Source: Echinococcus granulosus | Lineage: Eukaryota > Platyhelminthes > Cestoda > Cyclophyllidea > Taeniidae | Reading direction: 5' to 3' | NCBI RefSeq assembly: GCF_000524195.1 | Contig: NW_020170388.1 | Span: forward strand, 1,509,262-1,573,261 | DNA length: 64,000 bases | Shown here: piece after piece, positions 50,151 to 61,503 of the stretch | Numbering within the stretch: position 1 is the stretch's first letter | How the letters are laid out: each line of letters opens with the position of its first letter | Notes under the pieces: model-generated | Database searches by the model: none | Told to the model about the DNA's origin: nothing | Seen by the model: only the letters and a program-made list of their open reading frames with translations | Made by a program: the position numbers and the translations under genes

Positions 50151-50435
50151 AAGGTGTCAGGAACCGTCAGCAATGCAATTTTGGAGGCGCGTAGTGAAGC
50201 ACTTGATTGACATCTGCATGAATTAGAAGAGGGAGAAAGTGATGGGAAAGTCACTACTGCAACTGGGGTATTAGATTTCACTCGCTTCCCATTCATTAGC
50301 AGGTGGCGACAAGCTTGAATGGCTACCAACTTGCTGTTCTCCGTTCCTTTCACAAACACCATAAAAAAGTATTATTTGCGTATTGCATTCCGACTGACAG
50401 ACTGATCTGTGCTGAGAAGTGCCTTTTGTATGGGT
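50151..50435 (+). repeat. Dispersed repeat family 2, longest copy
   Basis: Counterpart blocks are GTGTCAGGAACC, ACTTGATTGACATCTGCATG, GAGAAAGTGATGGGAAAGTC, CTACTGCAACTGGGGTAT, GGTGGCGACAAGCTTGAATG, GCTACCAACTTGCTGTTCT and GACTGACAGACTGATCTGTG. It carries about 25 nt near its 5' end that the other copy lacks. No coding capacity or terminal repeat was seen. Confidence 0.55.
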
Positions 50436-53400
50436 ACTTAGGTTAGGTAAACAAAAACGATTCGCTCCCTCTCCACCCCTTACTTTGGAGGTATGCACCA
50501 ATTCTACAAAATTCTGTTTTTTACGTGTTTTACTGCAGACTACTGAAGGCGGAGTAATCACTTACGAAGGTCTTTGCCTTCCTAAAATTACTCATATTTC
50601 TTGTATGAAACAAGCTTTAAACAGTTGAATGGATTTCTCCAATCACTTCTGAGTTAGCTTTCCTGGATGAAAATACAGTAGAAAACTTTTCCAGCTGGGA
50701 GCATGTGGGACAGGCGCAAGCACCTTTGGATTGGGAAGTAAGGCCTCAGGCAGTAAATACAAATTGAGCCACTCTTCAATCATTCACTCCCTCTTGACAA
50801 AAGTCCATGGCCTCATAATGTCTGACTCAAAATAAATGAGTGGGATCTTGGTTTCCCGCCATGTTCTAAGGCAACTGACCAGCACTTGGCTAAGTTCTAG
50901 AACGGAACAACTTTGTCTAGATGAAGTACTCCGTATAGCCTCGTAATCGCAATCTTTGGAAAACAGTTTTTTTATGTATCTGCAAAACTCACAAGAAGGG
51001 GATGAAAAAAGATTCCGCTTCTTATCTGCCTCTGAAAGATGCCGTGAGCGAGTAAAATCAAACCAAAGTAGACTTAGGGGTTTTAAAATTCGCTGCGTAC
51101 GTCAAACCAGCTCCTACTACTTCGTCATTGTGGCTTCTGGAAGGTCTACACATAGACATCTGGATCAACCTTTCGCCAACAACACTCTGACCACGAGAGT
51201 TTGAGGAGTTTATAGGAAAGCAGTTGTAAGCCTAAACTCTGGCGATTATGTAAAAGAGATAATTTCGACTTTTTCTTCCTTGATCTTGTAAACTACATTA
51301 AACCAGGCAGAATCATGTTGACACTAAAGATCTTCCTTGGACGATGCTCCATATCCGTTCATTTTTAACTTTTAAAAATTCTTGGAAATCTCTCTCCATT
51401 TGGCAGTGTCCAGTTCTTCTTACTTTGAATCCATAGAAGTGGAAGTGATCCTGACATCCATCATCTCATATTATTTTACTCATGAAGGTATGGATGAATT
51501 TGTCTAAGCATCACCGTGGATTGTGACTTATAAGCAATAGGTTCTAATGACACATAAACTGCTCTTGTTCCATAAACTTTCTGTTTATAATTCCTAATGT
51601 GCCCTCTAACTCCTAATTATGCTGAGAAAGAAAGCACCTACTATGTTGCTAGAGTAATCACCTTTACAAACAGTGGAGGCGAAGCTGTTCTTGGACCCCA
51701 ATTTAAGCCGTCTTTGGAAATGGATCAGGAAGGTCATTTACAACAGAGCCATTTGTCCCATTTACTTGAGAATAGCAAAGCTGCCATTTTAAAGGAAGAA
51801 ATTTTATTCGCTGCTAATCCACCTTCAGGGGAAAAGTATTACTTCTTTGAACATCGCAGGCGAACCTATCGCGTTCTTTTGACGCAGAAAAAAGGTGTTA
51901 CCATCGCTTCTGTACTGTAATGTGTGATAGAAATGCTAGGCAAACCACGTTGACAGCGCCTAGCTAGGCGCCTGGGCATGGTAAATAACCTCACTGATGA
52001 TCCATTTGCCCAATTTAAAAAAATAATAAGGTTTAGGATAACTCTGTGCTATGTGAGGAAACCTGTTGAATGTAATCACAAATGTGGAGAAAATGTCGAC
52101 TTTTTAGCACTTTCTAAGTATTGAATCATTTCATTTTAACCAGTTTTTTACAGAACCAGAAAATTTGACCGAAATATAATTTTGCCTTTAACGGTGACAA
52201 TGTGAAACGCATTTCGGTTCATCAGTCATGAAAACTTATCTGTAACAACTCACTCCCAATGACCTTGACACATGTAAGGTCACGTATCTAATCTTCAACT
52301 TGGAATAGACATTTGTGGGTTAAAAAATCCAGTAGCCTGACAGCAAATCAACTTGTAGAATTGTCAAATTTTGTGTACACATTTTCCGAATTTCAATTAA
52401 TTGAATCCGCAATTTTGGAATTTATGCTGCTGTGGTATTCCCTCCCCTACGGGAAGGGCCCATACTCGTCTCCCCTTAGGGGATTGGTAATGCCTTCCGC
52501 TTAGCAACAACATTTGTGTAAGCTGACAACTTGTCACCCAAAGGAGCATCCCCAGACAGACACGCATTAAAGTCCTTAGAAGACCTATCCACAGATTTTT
52601 ATAGAAAAAAAAGAACAAAATTTTCTAGTGTCATAAATTCTTCGGAAGAATTTAACTTTTGTAAAATGCTTTGAAACCGGTGGCCGTTTTTAGTGCGTCC
52701 ACGTTTATTTGAAAAAGGCTTAGCTTTCTAAGAAAATTCAAACTTCATCACATGTAGGAGGGTTATTTTAAGTGACCTGTTGGTCATACTGAAAGAAACT
52801 TAAACAGGACATCAAATTAGCATAAAAACCATTTGGAGGGAGCACATGTTTGGACGACCCAACAGCCACATGAATTTAATCATGACAAACCGGCCCATTT
52901 TCCACTTCTATGGAGAGAGGGGGAGGAAGGGGGAGCAAGAATAGAGAAAAAGCACAAAACGGACAAAAGTTATTTCCCTTCGAACTGGGGTGAATGTGGA
53001 GGATTAGGTTTGTAGGGTGGGCGGGTGCCGGGAGCCAAGGGGGAAACGGAGGTTCCCCTAATTTATGCGTATTTGCACAAAGGTGACATTTGGACAAATC
53101 GTGTGCTCGCACACACATCAAAGCAGAGTGGAAAAAAGGTGCTTTAACCTTCCGACCTTCTAGCGGGTCGCGAAAACGCACTCCAACCAGAGAATGGTTT
53201 TCGGTGCCTCTTAGGTAGAATTTAATGTGCTTTTCCCCACCCCCCTTCGTCAGCTTCTCAACCTTGCTGTGATTATATAAACAACTTGTAAAGTGGATAC
53301 ACATTTAAAGAGGCACTTGAAATGGATTATTAGTGGATCCATTCTTAATTTAATGAGTTAAAAAAATTTGTCTGAGATAGGAAATTAATTTTTTTAGGAA

Positions 53401-55901
53401 AAAATTTAATAATTTTGGAATTTTAATTATCGAAAGGGTACATTATCGGTGAGATTTTGAACACACCCTTTATGATTTGTGGGTCTGTGGATAAAATTAA
53501 AACTTAGAATATTTCCAAGCTTTATTTTGCCCTTGAGGTGACGAAAGTGGATGAAGCGGTGGCCGATGTGCTTGGCCGATGGATGCGGTGCTGTCTTTGA
53601 TTCATCCAGATGCACGCTTTTGTCTTTGAAGTTGTTTCCAGTGCAAAATAGATGTCTTTCAACATTGTTGAGGCATTTGAAACCAGCTGGTAGGGTAGAG
53701 AAGCTCTTTTTTCTATTGAGGCTGTTTTATCTGACTTAACCGAGACATTGTATTGCTGCAACTAAGCCGGTGTTTGTGCAAAGAGGAGGGCTTATTCCCT
53801 GTTGGCACAGATTATTTTTGCCCGAGGTTTGTCCATAAAAGGGACACTTAATTAGGGCTGGGCCATTGTCTCCCTGATAATATCAAATAATACATGCCTT
53901 TGGTTTTTTGCGCAGTTCTCCCTAAGATGCTTGATTTCTCTTCTTAACGAAGAATTCCTTTTGGAATGGTTTCTAAATTATTTCCGATAAAAAATGAGCT
54001 GGAAAGTTATGGCTCCGCCGTCTGAGGTTATTGTTGACTCCTCTCACAATCATCGATAAACACTGATACGGTGGGGTCACTGAAGCTCAGTGCTGATTGG
54101 TCATGGGAAAGGGCAGTAGGAACTACACCAACGGCGTGGAGAGATGGAGCAGAAGATGAGAGTGACTTCAACCTTTTTTCTCCTCTTGTGCAGCACCTTT
54201 TTTATTTTAGAGTAAAACAAGGCAAAAAATCCAAATAAGCCATTATCGTAGGCATTTTTTTTCTGGACAATCATCACGCTCAGCACCATCCACTTTGAAG
54301 AGGAATTTTGGTGTCATGAAAATTCCAGTTTGGACATTTTCACACTGAACCATCCACGGAGCAAAAAACTTCCAAATATTTACAGAATCGCCAGTTTTTC
54401 AAGGTAGGAAAGAAAATTTTTTGTCCCTTTTAAAGTAATAACAACGACAGTAAATTGTAGTGAACTTAAAGCTGTGGCAAATTTTGATATTTTATCCAAC
54501 ATATTTGTCACAAGTGGAATAAAAATGACATCAAGAAGAAAATAAGCTTGCAACTTAGTTTGTGTTGAGTTGTTGAAAGTCAAAAATGTCCACGACGGAA
54601 GTGTCTCTTCGATAGCAGGAGAGCTTGTCCGGCCTTACTGGCTTCTTTATTCAAGTAATATACCTTTTCACGGGGCAGATTTTTTATCTTGTTAATGCAT
54701 CTGGCCCATCTCAAATGTATAAGCTAGGCAAATGATAGATGTCAAATAGGCTTCCCCTTTGATGGAATCTTCCGCTCAGATTGGCAAGCACAGATGATAA
54801 AGGCACATTTGATTGATTAGACGCTTTTGTTGGATTATCCTTTTTAAGGTTTTATAGTTTATCCATAGTTTGTTTGGAGGAGTGGGTCAAACTTACATGT
54901 AATGAGAAATTGAGGAGAGATTATAAAGTCTTCTTCAGTACGCCTTGTAGGCAATTACGGAGGTTGTCCATTTGATGAGTCTCCTCCTCCCCTCTACTTA
55001 TACATAAATTTTTTAAAAAAGCTAGGAAACTTTTAGCATCCATTCATGTGAAGGATGTTTACTGCATAGGCCTTCTCACTAATCTTTCTTCCTTATTTAC
55101 ACGTTTTAAAGCAAAACATTTATTTTTAAATAGATGAATGTTTTTTTTAATGGGCAACAAAGCGATTCACCGGAACCTGGTGTCCCTCTATCCACTGCAC
55201 TTTTGGGTACGGAACTCGAATAATGGTAGCTGACTTCGCAGTTGGATCCCTTGCTAGATACTAAACTAAATGAGGAAAGTTAAGCTTTAGAAAAAGAAGA
55301 AATAGAAGCCGAAGGAAGGATCCACTAAGAGTTCTTTGACGACACTTGACGAATACCACTGTCCATATTAAAACCGAGCAGTGGAAAGCATGCAAATGTA
55401 CCAACTACTTCATGACTCAATAAAGGTGATTATTCTCCTCGTTTTGTCGTAGATTCCACCTCCTTTACTTGCAAAGCAATGCACTTTGCTTTCTTCACAC
55501 CTCCCATGATGCGTTTGACTTAAATGCCAAATGGCCAGAAGTTGGCAGCCTCAACACAACATCAAGGGAACTTTTTCTATTTCACAATTACTGTTGACTC
55601 CACCCCTTGAAGCTACTTCTTAGCCGTCACCTCATGTCCAAGGTAGCAAGTGAACTCCCCATTACCAATTGTCATTCACTGTGAACGGAACGGGTGAGTA
55701 GAATCAGTAAAGTGAGCATCTTCGAGACTTACCACCAATAATGCTCGGACACTTAAAGGAAAAATTTCATAGAGATCATCAATGGGACGTCAATTCACGA
55801 GTCCTCTCTGCTTATCCACTCCGATCAAATAAATTTCTTTGAAACCAATCTGTTGATACCAATTCCATCAATACACTTCCATTATTTTTCCCCACCTCCT
55901 T

Positions 55902-56493
55902 ATGCCAAAGCACATTCTGCAGATTCGGTGTGTCACAAGATCGGTGAGACTAGTTGTGACAGAATCGGATCCCTTCCACAAAGCACCGCAGAAGTCGACT
56001 TTAGGTAAGTGCGCGTAGTTAGCTAGTTGTGTGGATAAATGAATAATATCGCTTGGAGAGGAGGGGAAAAAGATGAGGAGGGGTTATTTGAGGAACTCTT
56101 AGGTGTCCTATTTCAGGCACCTACTGCTACCGCGTTTCACTGTCACACCCGGCTGATCAAATGCATTGTGTCCATACTGTACTGTACCGTACCACTCGGG
56201 CAAATATTAGCCTAGTCGAGGCGATCCTGGAAGGTTCACTTATTCTTTCTACCTGCAGGGCGAGTAAATCATGTGGAGGGAGAGAGAGGTCCAAGCCAGG
56301 TGCCAAAGCCGACGTAATGAGATCTATGGGTGCAAAAATGGGGTTTCCAACACTCCCTCACACTAATTATCCCAAATGCAGGTCCACTCGTAAAATTCGC
56401 GGAAATGGCTTCATAGATTTAGTCCTCTTTTTTGACTCACTGGCCCTTCAGAAAAACAGGAAATATCCACTCATATTATCTTCATCCTTTTGA
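55902..56493 (+). CDS. Candidate two-exon gene, 159 residues, unknown function
   Basis: An ATG at 55902 opens a frame to TTAG|GTAAGT (exon end 56004). A 112-nt intron (56005-56116) ends in TCCTATTTCAG. The frame continues in phase (split Gly codon GGC) from 56117 to TGA at 56491-56493. It begins MPKHILQIRCVTRSVRLVVT, and exon 2 begins TYCYRVSLSHPADQMH. The protein is basic, with several scattered cysteines and no signal peptide, membrane segment or motif I recognise. The exon could instead start at 55923 (after TTCTGCAG) and be read in another frame; see the findings. Clean splice sites are the main support and codon content the weak point. Confidence 0.3.
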
Positions 56494-57670
56494 GGATAAA
56501 TAGCCTAATTCCTCATAAATATTACGAATACCTGTCTATGAGTTTTCAAAGAATGCCGATAAATTGTGTTATGGACATGGCAAAAAAGAATTGGGACATC
56601 CTTTGTTTTGGTGTGCAATTGAGAATCAAAAAATCATGGAACAAACTACTGCCTTATCACCCTCAGTGAGTACAATGGATAGACGGATAGATGTGCTTCA
56701 TTGTCACGTTTTGACAACCAACGAATAAAATTTTTTATTATAGAAATAATACATTTACAGATACATTTTAAGAGTTTTTTCCTGTTGGTATAGTAACCAT
56801 TTCCTATCAAGATACTAGTTAAGTGAAAACTCATTTTTGCCTTCAGAAGCACCAAACCAGGCCCTAGCTACCACCCTACTCTCATTTTTCAACTGTCCAT
56901 TCTACTTTGTACGTGTCAATAAGATCCTCTGATGCCGAAAACCACATAAAGATAACAGTCATTACTTAAAAACAGCATCTGGGGGTAGTGGGAGTTTGCA
57001 CAAGCCCTATCCTTCCTTCCTCGCCCAAAATACAAACCCAACAACCTAATGTCGCGGTGGGAATGGGATCTCACGTTGTCTTGCGAGAACAGAAACCTCT
57101 TCGGGTGATTGACTAACTCCCCTGTTTCTCCAGAAGAAATCCTCAGTAGTGCATGCCCCGGAAGTTAGGTGGGTGGTGGATGGAGTGTTTTGGAATAGCT
57201 AGAAATAGGTTCGTTTGACTGCAAAAAACACGCCAATACAAAAGCCAGTTATGCTGGTGGGAGTTGTGGTTGTAGTTGATGAAAGGAAAGAAAAACAAAT
57301 TAATCAAGTCAAAACACTGACAGGGGAAGTCTTACGTGGAGTACAAACTTGTTTTTACCTTTTGTTTCGTTGATATTGTTGCTTGATGAATACTGCGCTT
57401 CCCGTGATTGAGAGGGGCCTCTCCTCAGAGGGGAGTCTATAGTCCCCAAACAAGGACATCGAGATGGTTGGTAATGCCTCCTCTTCCGCCCCACCTCATC
57501 TCCAGCCCTACCGGAGAATGATGTGCTCCCACAACCGTCCTAAAATAATCCTTTCTCACAGGAGCTTTCGGTCAGTAGTCAGGCTCTAAATCATAGATTC
57601 CTAGCTTGGAGTGAATTATTATCCAAAATAAGGTTTTTCTGGCAATATAAATGCCCACTATTGGCCTGAC
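56494..57670 (+). other. No gene recognised
   Basis: Stretch between two candidate small genes. I see no repeat copy and no coding block. Its 3' end (57655-57670) would be the leader of the candidate gene that follows. Confidence 0.55.
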
Positions 57671-57846
57671 ATGGCGGATACTAAACTTGCGTCAGACCTG
57701 GCGCAAAACCACGCCGAGTTTGTTGGGGGCGGTAAGTGTGCTTGAGTCTGGTCGTGTCATGCGACTGATCGCCTCAGTCTAGCATACGAGCTTTCCTTGC
57801 AGGTTTGGGAAAGGAATATCAGCCTAGGGCGTTGGATTGTCCATAA
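57671..57846 (+). CDS. Candidate two-exon small gene, 34 residues, unknown function
   Basis: Exon 1 (57671-57731) starts MADTKLASDLAQNHAEFVGG and ends at a perfect GTAAGT in phase 1. A 71-nt intron ends in CTTTCCTTGCAG. Exon 2 (57803-57846) completes a Gly codon and reads GLGKEYQPRALDCP, then TAA. Both splice sites are strong and exon 1 is GC-rich with coding-like codon choice. The product would be tiny, with no signal peptide or motif. Exon 1 could instead belong to a longer transcript. An ATTAAA at 58003-58008 could be its polyadenylation signal. Confidence 0.3.
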
Positions 57847-59031
57847 AAGTTAAATATAAGAGGAACGACATCCAATCAAACATCTGTGGGTAGGTGTGTT
57901 GGAGGCAGAAATTCACCTCCGTACACCTCCTCAATGCTGAGCCTCCAGAACTACAAGCTGGCCACAGCTATGTAGATACAGTCCTAAAAGTGAATCGTGG
58001 CAATTAAATACTGACAGCTAGCTCAATCGTTTGAAGGATGAATGCGAGTACTGGATTCACCGTGCCCCACTTCATGCCAACCTAAGCTACTGTTGAACAT
58101 CTTCGTGGTGTGCTAATTGACAGCCATTGATTCGATTGTCGCTTTTCATTCTACTCTCACTTTGAGTGGAAAGCTTTTCCAAATTTATTGAGCTTTGCTC
58201 AGCGAAAAAACGCAAAGCGGTCTCATGGATGTTAATCCTCGTTTCCCTTATCCTTCCATATTGTCGCCACGTGTATGTCAATAGACTGACTATCAAATTG
58301 TTTTCCCCCCAAATTTCCTTCCCATTTGTTCAGGTCAAATCTGAGTAGTCACGAACAAATTTTGTGGTCATTACGTACGACTTAATTTAGTAGGAGTTCT
58401 CTACATCCACTTGATTTACATCAGGTGTCAACATTCTGAGTGGTGGCTATCCGCTAAAATCAGGATTGCGGTCCTTTTCGAGTCGGTTAACCACTAACAT
58501 CAATGTCGGCATCAAATTTTCTCTGAAAGGCTTTAAATCTGAAAGTCGTATTTTATACTAGTTCATAGAAGTCCATTCCTTCTATGAATATTCTTGGTAG
58601 TTTTCAACAACCGACACAACTTCAACAGTGTCTGTTTTGTTACTCAGTAAATGTCCCCTCTGCGATGCTTCTATGTTGTATCCATCCCCGTAGCATTGTA
58701 TAACCCTACCATAAATAACCTTTAGAGACGTTATAAGGAGTTTGTCCGGAAACAGGCATATTATCAAGGCACAGAAGGGCTAGAAAAATGGAAGCATCTG
58801 TCACACGAGCAGGGCTGGAAGATAGAAAAACGGCACGTAGTAACATGCGCAGGTGAATTCTGTTGAATTTTACACAAAAAAACTGGTAGCAAATAGGGAT
58901 TTTCGGAGAACTCATCACAAGAGCGAATGCATGGGGTAGTCACGGGAGGGGAGGTTTGGGGGAGTACAGAAACGAGGCCACTGTGGAATTTGTGTGGACA
59001 GCTGACACTTTTTGTGTGGTTCCTCCCTCAG
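57847..59031 (+). other. No gene recognised
   Basis: AT-rich sequence with chance-length open frames on both strands. The 3' end becomes pyrimidine-rich (59020-59030) as the acceptor of the next candidate exon. Confidence 0.55.
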
Positions 59032-59186
59032 CCCACATACCCACCGCTCCGGATATCTGGACATATGTAGTGGGTTGCAGGGGTACCCCCTCTCTCCCTT
59101 AATCCCTCTGGCCTTTCTTTACCCCCCGGTTCCTCCTCCACCCTATCCGGAATCTCCAGCCATGACGTTTTGTCTCTTGACGCCAG
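59032..59186 (+). other. Candidate proline-rich exon
   Basis: Acceptor TTCCTCCCTCAG (ending 59031) and donor CGCCAG|GTGAAT enclose 155 nt, open in the frame that enters in phase 2 and leaves in phase 1. The reading includes HTHRSGYLDICSGLQGYPLS and then LYPPVPPPPYPESPAM. Pyrimidine-rich DNA gives proline-rich readings by itself, so this is weak evidence for an exon. Confidence 0.2.
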
Positions 59187-60648
59187 GTGAATGAATAGAA
59201 GCCTTAGTTGCATGACAACTGATGGTAGTGTAAAGATTTAGCTATTTGAGTTCCCGGCTAGTGATCTGGACGAACAAATTGCGGATTTTGTTGCTAAACA
59301 GAATTCTTTCCATTTGTATGTTTAACCCTACTTGCTTCTTCAATCTGTCGCGATTTGGTCTCTACTCCGGTGTCGCCCCCTCGCCCTTCTGAACGTCGCC
59401 AACACAGGTGCTTACACGCTTATACACGTCATAACGTCTTTATGATTTACTCAAAAACCATAGAACGACATTGGAGTCTTTTCTAGGCCCCTAACAAACT
59501 AAAAGTCATGGTTTTCATGTTCATTACACGAGTTCAGTAAGGAGGTGAATCATGCTGCTATGGGCACTGACTATTAGCATTAGATTATCCTCAGTATAAC
59601 ACGTTACATGGTTTGGAGAGGAAACAGGTCTTTTTGTTTTTGAAATTGTACAAGTCAACAATGTTGAGATTGTTTCTAGGTAATGCTAGACTTATCAGCA
59701 GAGTTGTGAATTTCTTCCAACAAATTTGTCACGTCGATTTACACTGATAACCCTAAAGTCGATTCTGATTTCCTTGATGCTGTTAATGCTTGAAGACACA
59801 TAGAAGGTCACATAGGACATCTGTAGTAAGCTTTAAGTCTTTAATCGCATTGAGATAAAGCCATATTCCCAGATTCTAGGACATTGTTAACTATTCCAGA
59901 ATTGGATGAAAATATGGACCCATCTTAGAATCATTTAATCGCTAAACGTATCAAAATGCTTAGTTTCGTTGTCAAAGTAACGGACATTTAAACCTCGGAG
60001 TACTAGCTATTTAAAACAACTAACAAAAAAACTAACGGATGAAACCGTCCCATTAGAAACCAAATTGTTTGAGAACAGAAGACGCTCCTTTTTTTCTTAT
60101 TTGAATGGAAGGTCTGCATTTGCTGAGACTGGTCATCTGTTAGCACTTATTGCATGCATAATCTTTTCAAAAAAAATGAGGCAGTTTTTTTACAATACTT
60201 GTATTCCTTTAAGTGACCGAAGGGCTCGGTTACTTGCGTGTCAGTGGTGAAGAAAAGGGGGAACTGTGAATCTTGCAATTAAATAAAACGTCTCCAACTT
60301 TTTGCACTCCCGTTTTCTGCTCCTTCTTATTCCACTCCGATTTCTTCATCTGGCAAAAATTCATGTTAAACCATGAACAGGCGCCACCCACTCCAATGAG
60401 TCACGAGAGCCGTGCCTTCACCAAATCCGAGATATATTTTACCCTTTTATTAATTCCACTCCATAGTCTATCTCGTAGGTCAAATAGTTAAATCTAAATT
60501 GTCTTCCAAGTCAGTGGTCCAATCAGAAGTGGATTTTAGATTTTGTTCTAATCTGATTGGTAAAAAAAATTGATAACTGCGATTTTGTCATGAACAGCCC
60601 GTGTCACCTCTTTTAATCCCCACCCTTCATGATGTCCGCTATTTCCAG
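59187..60648 (+). other. No gene recognised
   Basis: AT-rich stretch with nothing recognised; it ends in the acceptor of the next candidate exon. Confidence 0.55.
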
Positions 60649-60742
60649 TTACATCTCCTCTAAGCTTCTCCCCTTGTGCTCCAACGTGACATCTGGCTTG
60701 GCCACCTGCCGTGAGGCGAGTGATTCCGGCATCTGGCGCTGA
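60649..60742 (+). other. Candidate terminal exon, identity unknown
   Basis: A good acceptor (CCGCTATTTCCAG, ending 60648) is followed by a GC-rich frame, entering in phase 2, of 30 codons ending in TGA at 60740-60742. It reads YISSKLLPLCSNVTSGLATC and then REASDSGIWR. One alternative phase stops at once and the other after 13 codons. No AATAAA follows nearby. It could end a transcript that includes 55923-56004, which can leave in phase 2. Confidence 0.25.
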
Positions 60743-60907
60743 TCTTCGCCGCCTTTTCTGTTACCACCTTGCCCTTATTTAGATTGTTACTTTAAGTCTC
60801 GATAACCATCACGTACTCCCGAAGCTGACACCAAAACTTTTAAGGCAAATGTCTATAGTGTGAACCAAGTCATAACCGGGGTATTGAAATGCTGTTTCTG
60901 TTTGTAT

Positions 60908-60921
60908 TATATATATATATT
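60908..60921. repeat. Short AT dinucleotide repeat
   Basis: About seven uninterrupted AT units in AT-rich sequence, a simple microsatellite. Confidence 0.7.
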
Positions 60922-61464
60922 TGCTTCTGTCAAAATCTTTTTTAAAAACCTAAATTACCCGTTTTGAGATGAAACAAAGTGTTAAATTTAATCTAGTGCT
61001 CGTTGAGGTAGCTCAAGCAAGGGAATAATCGAGATTCCCAATCATGTTTAAGTCATCAATTTCCTGAGACTGGAATGTACATTCATACTGACAACAAACC
61101 ACCAATCATCACGATGACAGTTTTTGGACTACATGGTCGGTTTCCGGGTTTTGTAAAGGGCATAGCAACGAGTAGGTTTGATGTGTTGTCAAGCTTCTGA
61201 TGGGATGAACACCTGCTTGGCTTGGTTATTTTAGACAAAAAGGAGGGAATGAGGGAAAGGTGTGAAGTCCGTCACCTCTGATTATGAAAGTCACTCCTGG
61301 CTAGTTGTTATCGGAAGTCTTGATTTAGTGCAAGTGGCATGGCAACCGTTGGGGATGGGGTGGGTGTGGTGAGACCGCTGCTTGGCTGTGGGCAGGTATG
61401 GTGATATTTTAGTGAAGTGAGTACCACATCCACTCATTAATCAGTCTACCGCGCAGGTGTGAAT

Positions 61465-61503
61465 TAGTCACACATCTACACACAAGCATACACACACACG
61501 CAT
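61465..61503. repeat. CA-rich microsatellite-like stretch
   Basis: Imperfect CA units interrupted by TCT, AG and T; an old degenerate dinucleotide repeat. Confidence 0.6.

Larger units (their letters stand above)
38773..55901 (+). other. No gene recognised over 17 kb
   Basis: Contains family 1 (42911-42955) and family 2 (43545-43770, 50151-50435) repeats, a G-rich tract (42455-42516) and pyrimidine-rich low-complexity DNA (48060-48185). Open frames of 104 codons (40987-41301 +), 107 codons (51597-51920 +) and 142 codons (52876-53304 -) exist, but have no recognised motif and fit chance expectation. No GluN1 exon was found. Confidence 0.55.

Noticed and set aside
51597..51920. 107-codon + strand frame starting at an ATG
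   Set aside because: Composition is plausible, but there is no homology I recognise and no supporting signals around it.
52876..53304. 142-codon open frame on the minus strand
   Set aside because: It has no signal, motif or splice support and is rich in residues from low-complexity DNA. Frames of this length are expected by chance in 64 kb.
58750..58790. CAGAAGGGCTAG resembling the family 1 repeat
   Set aside because: Only about 12 nt match, with no other block of the family in order around it.
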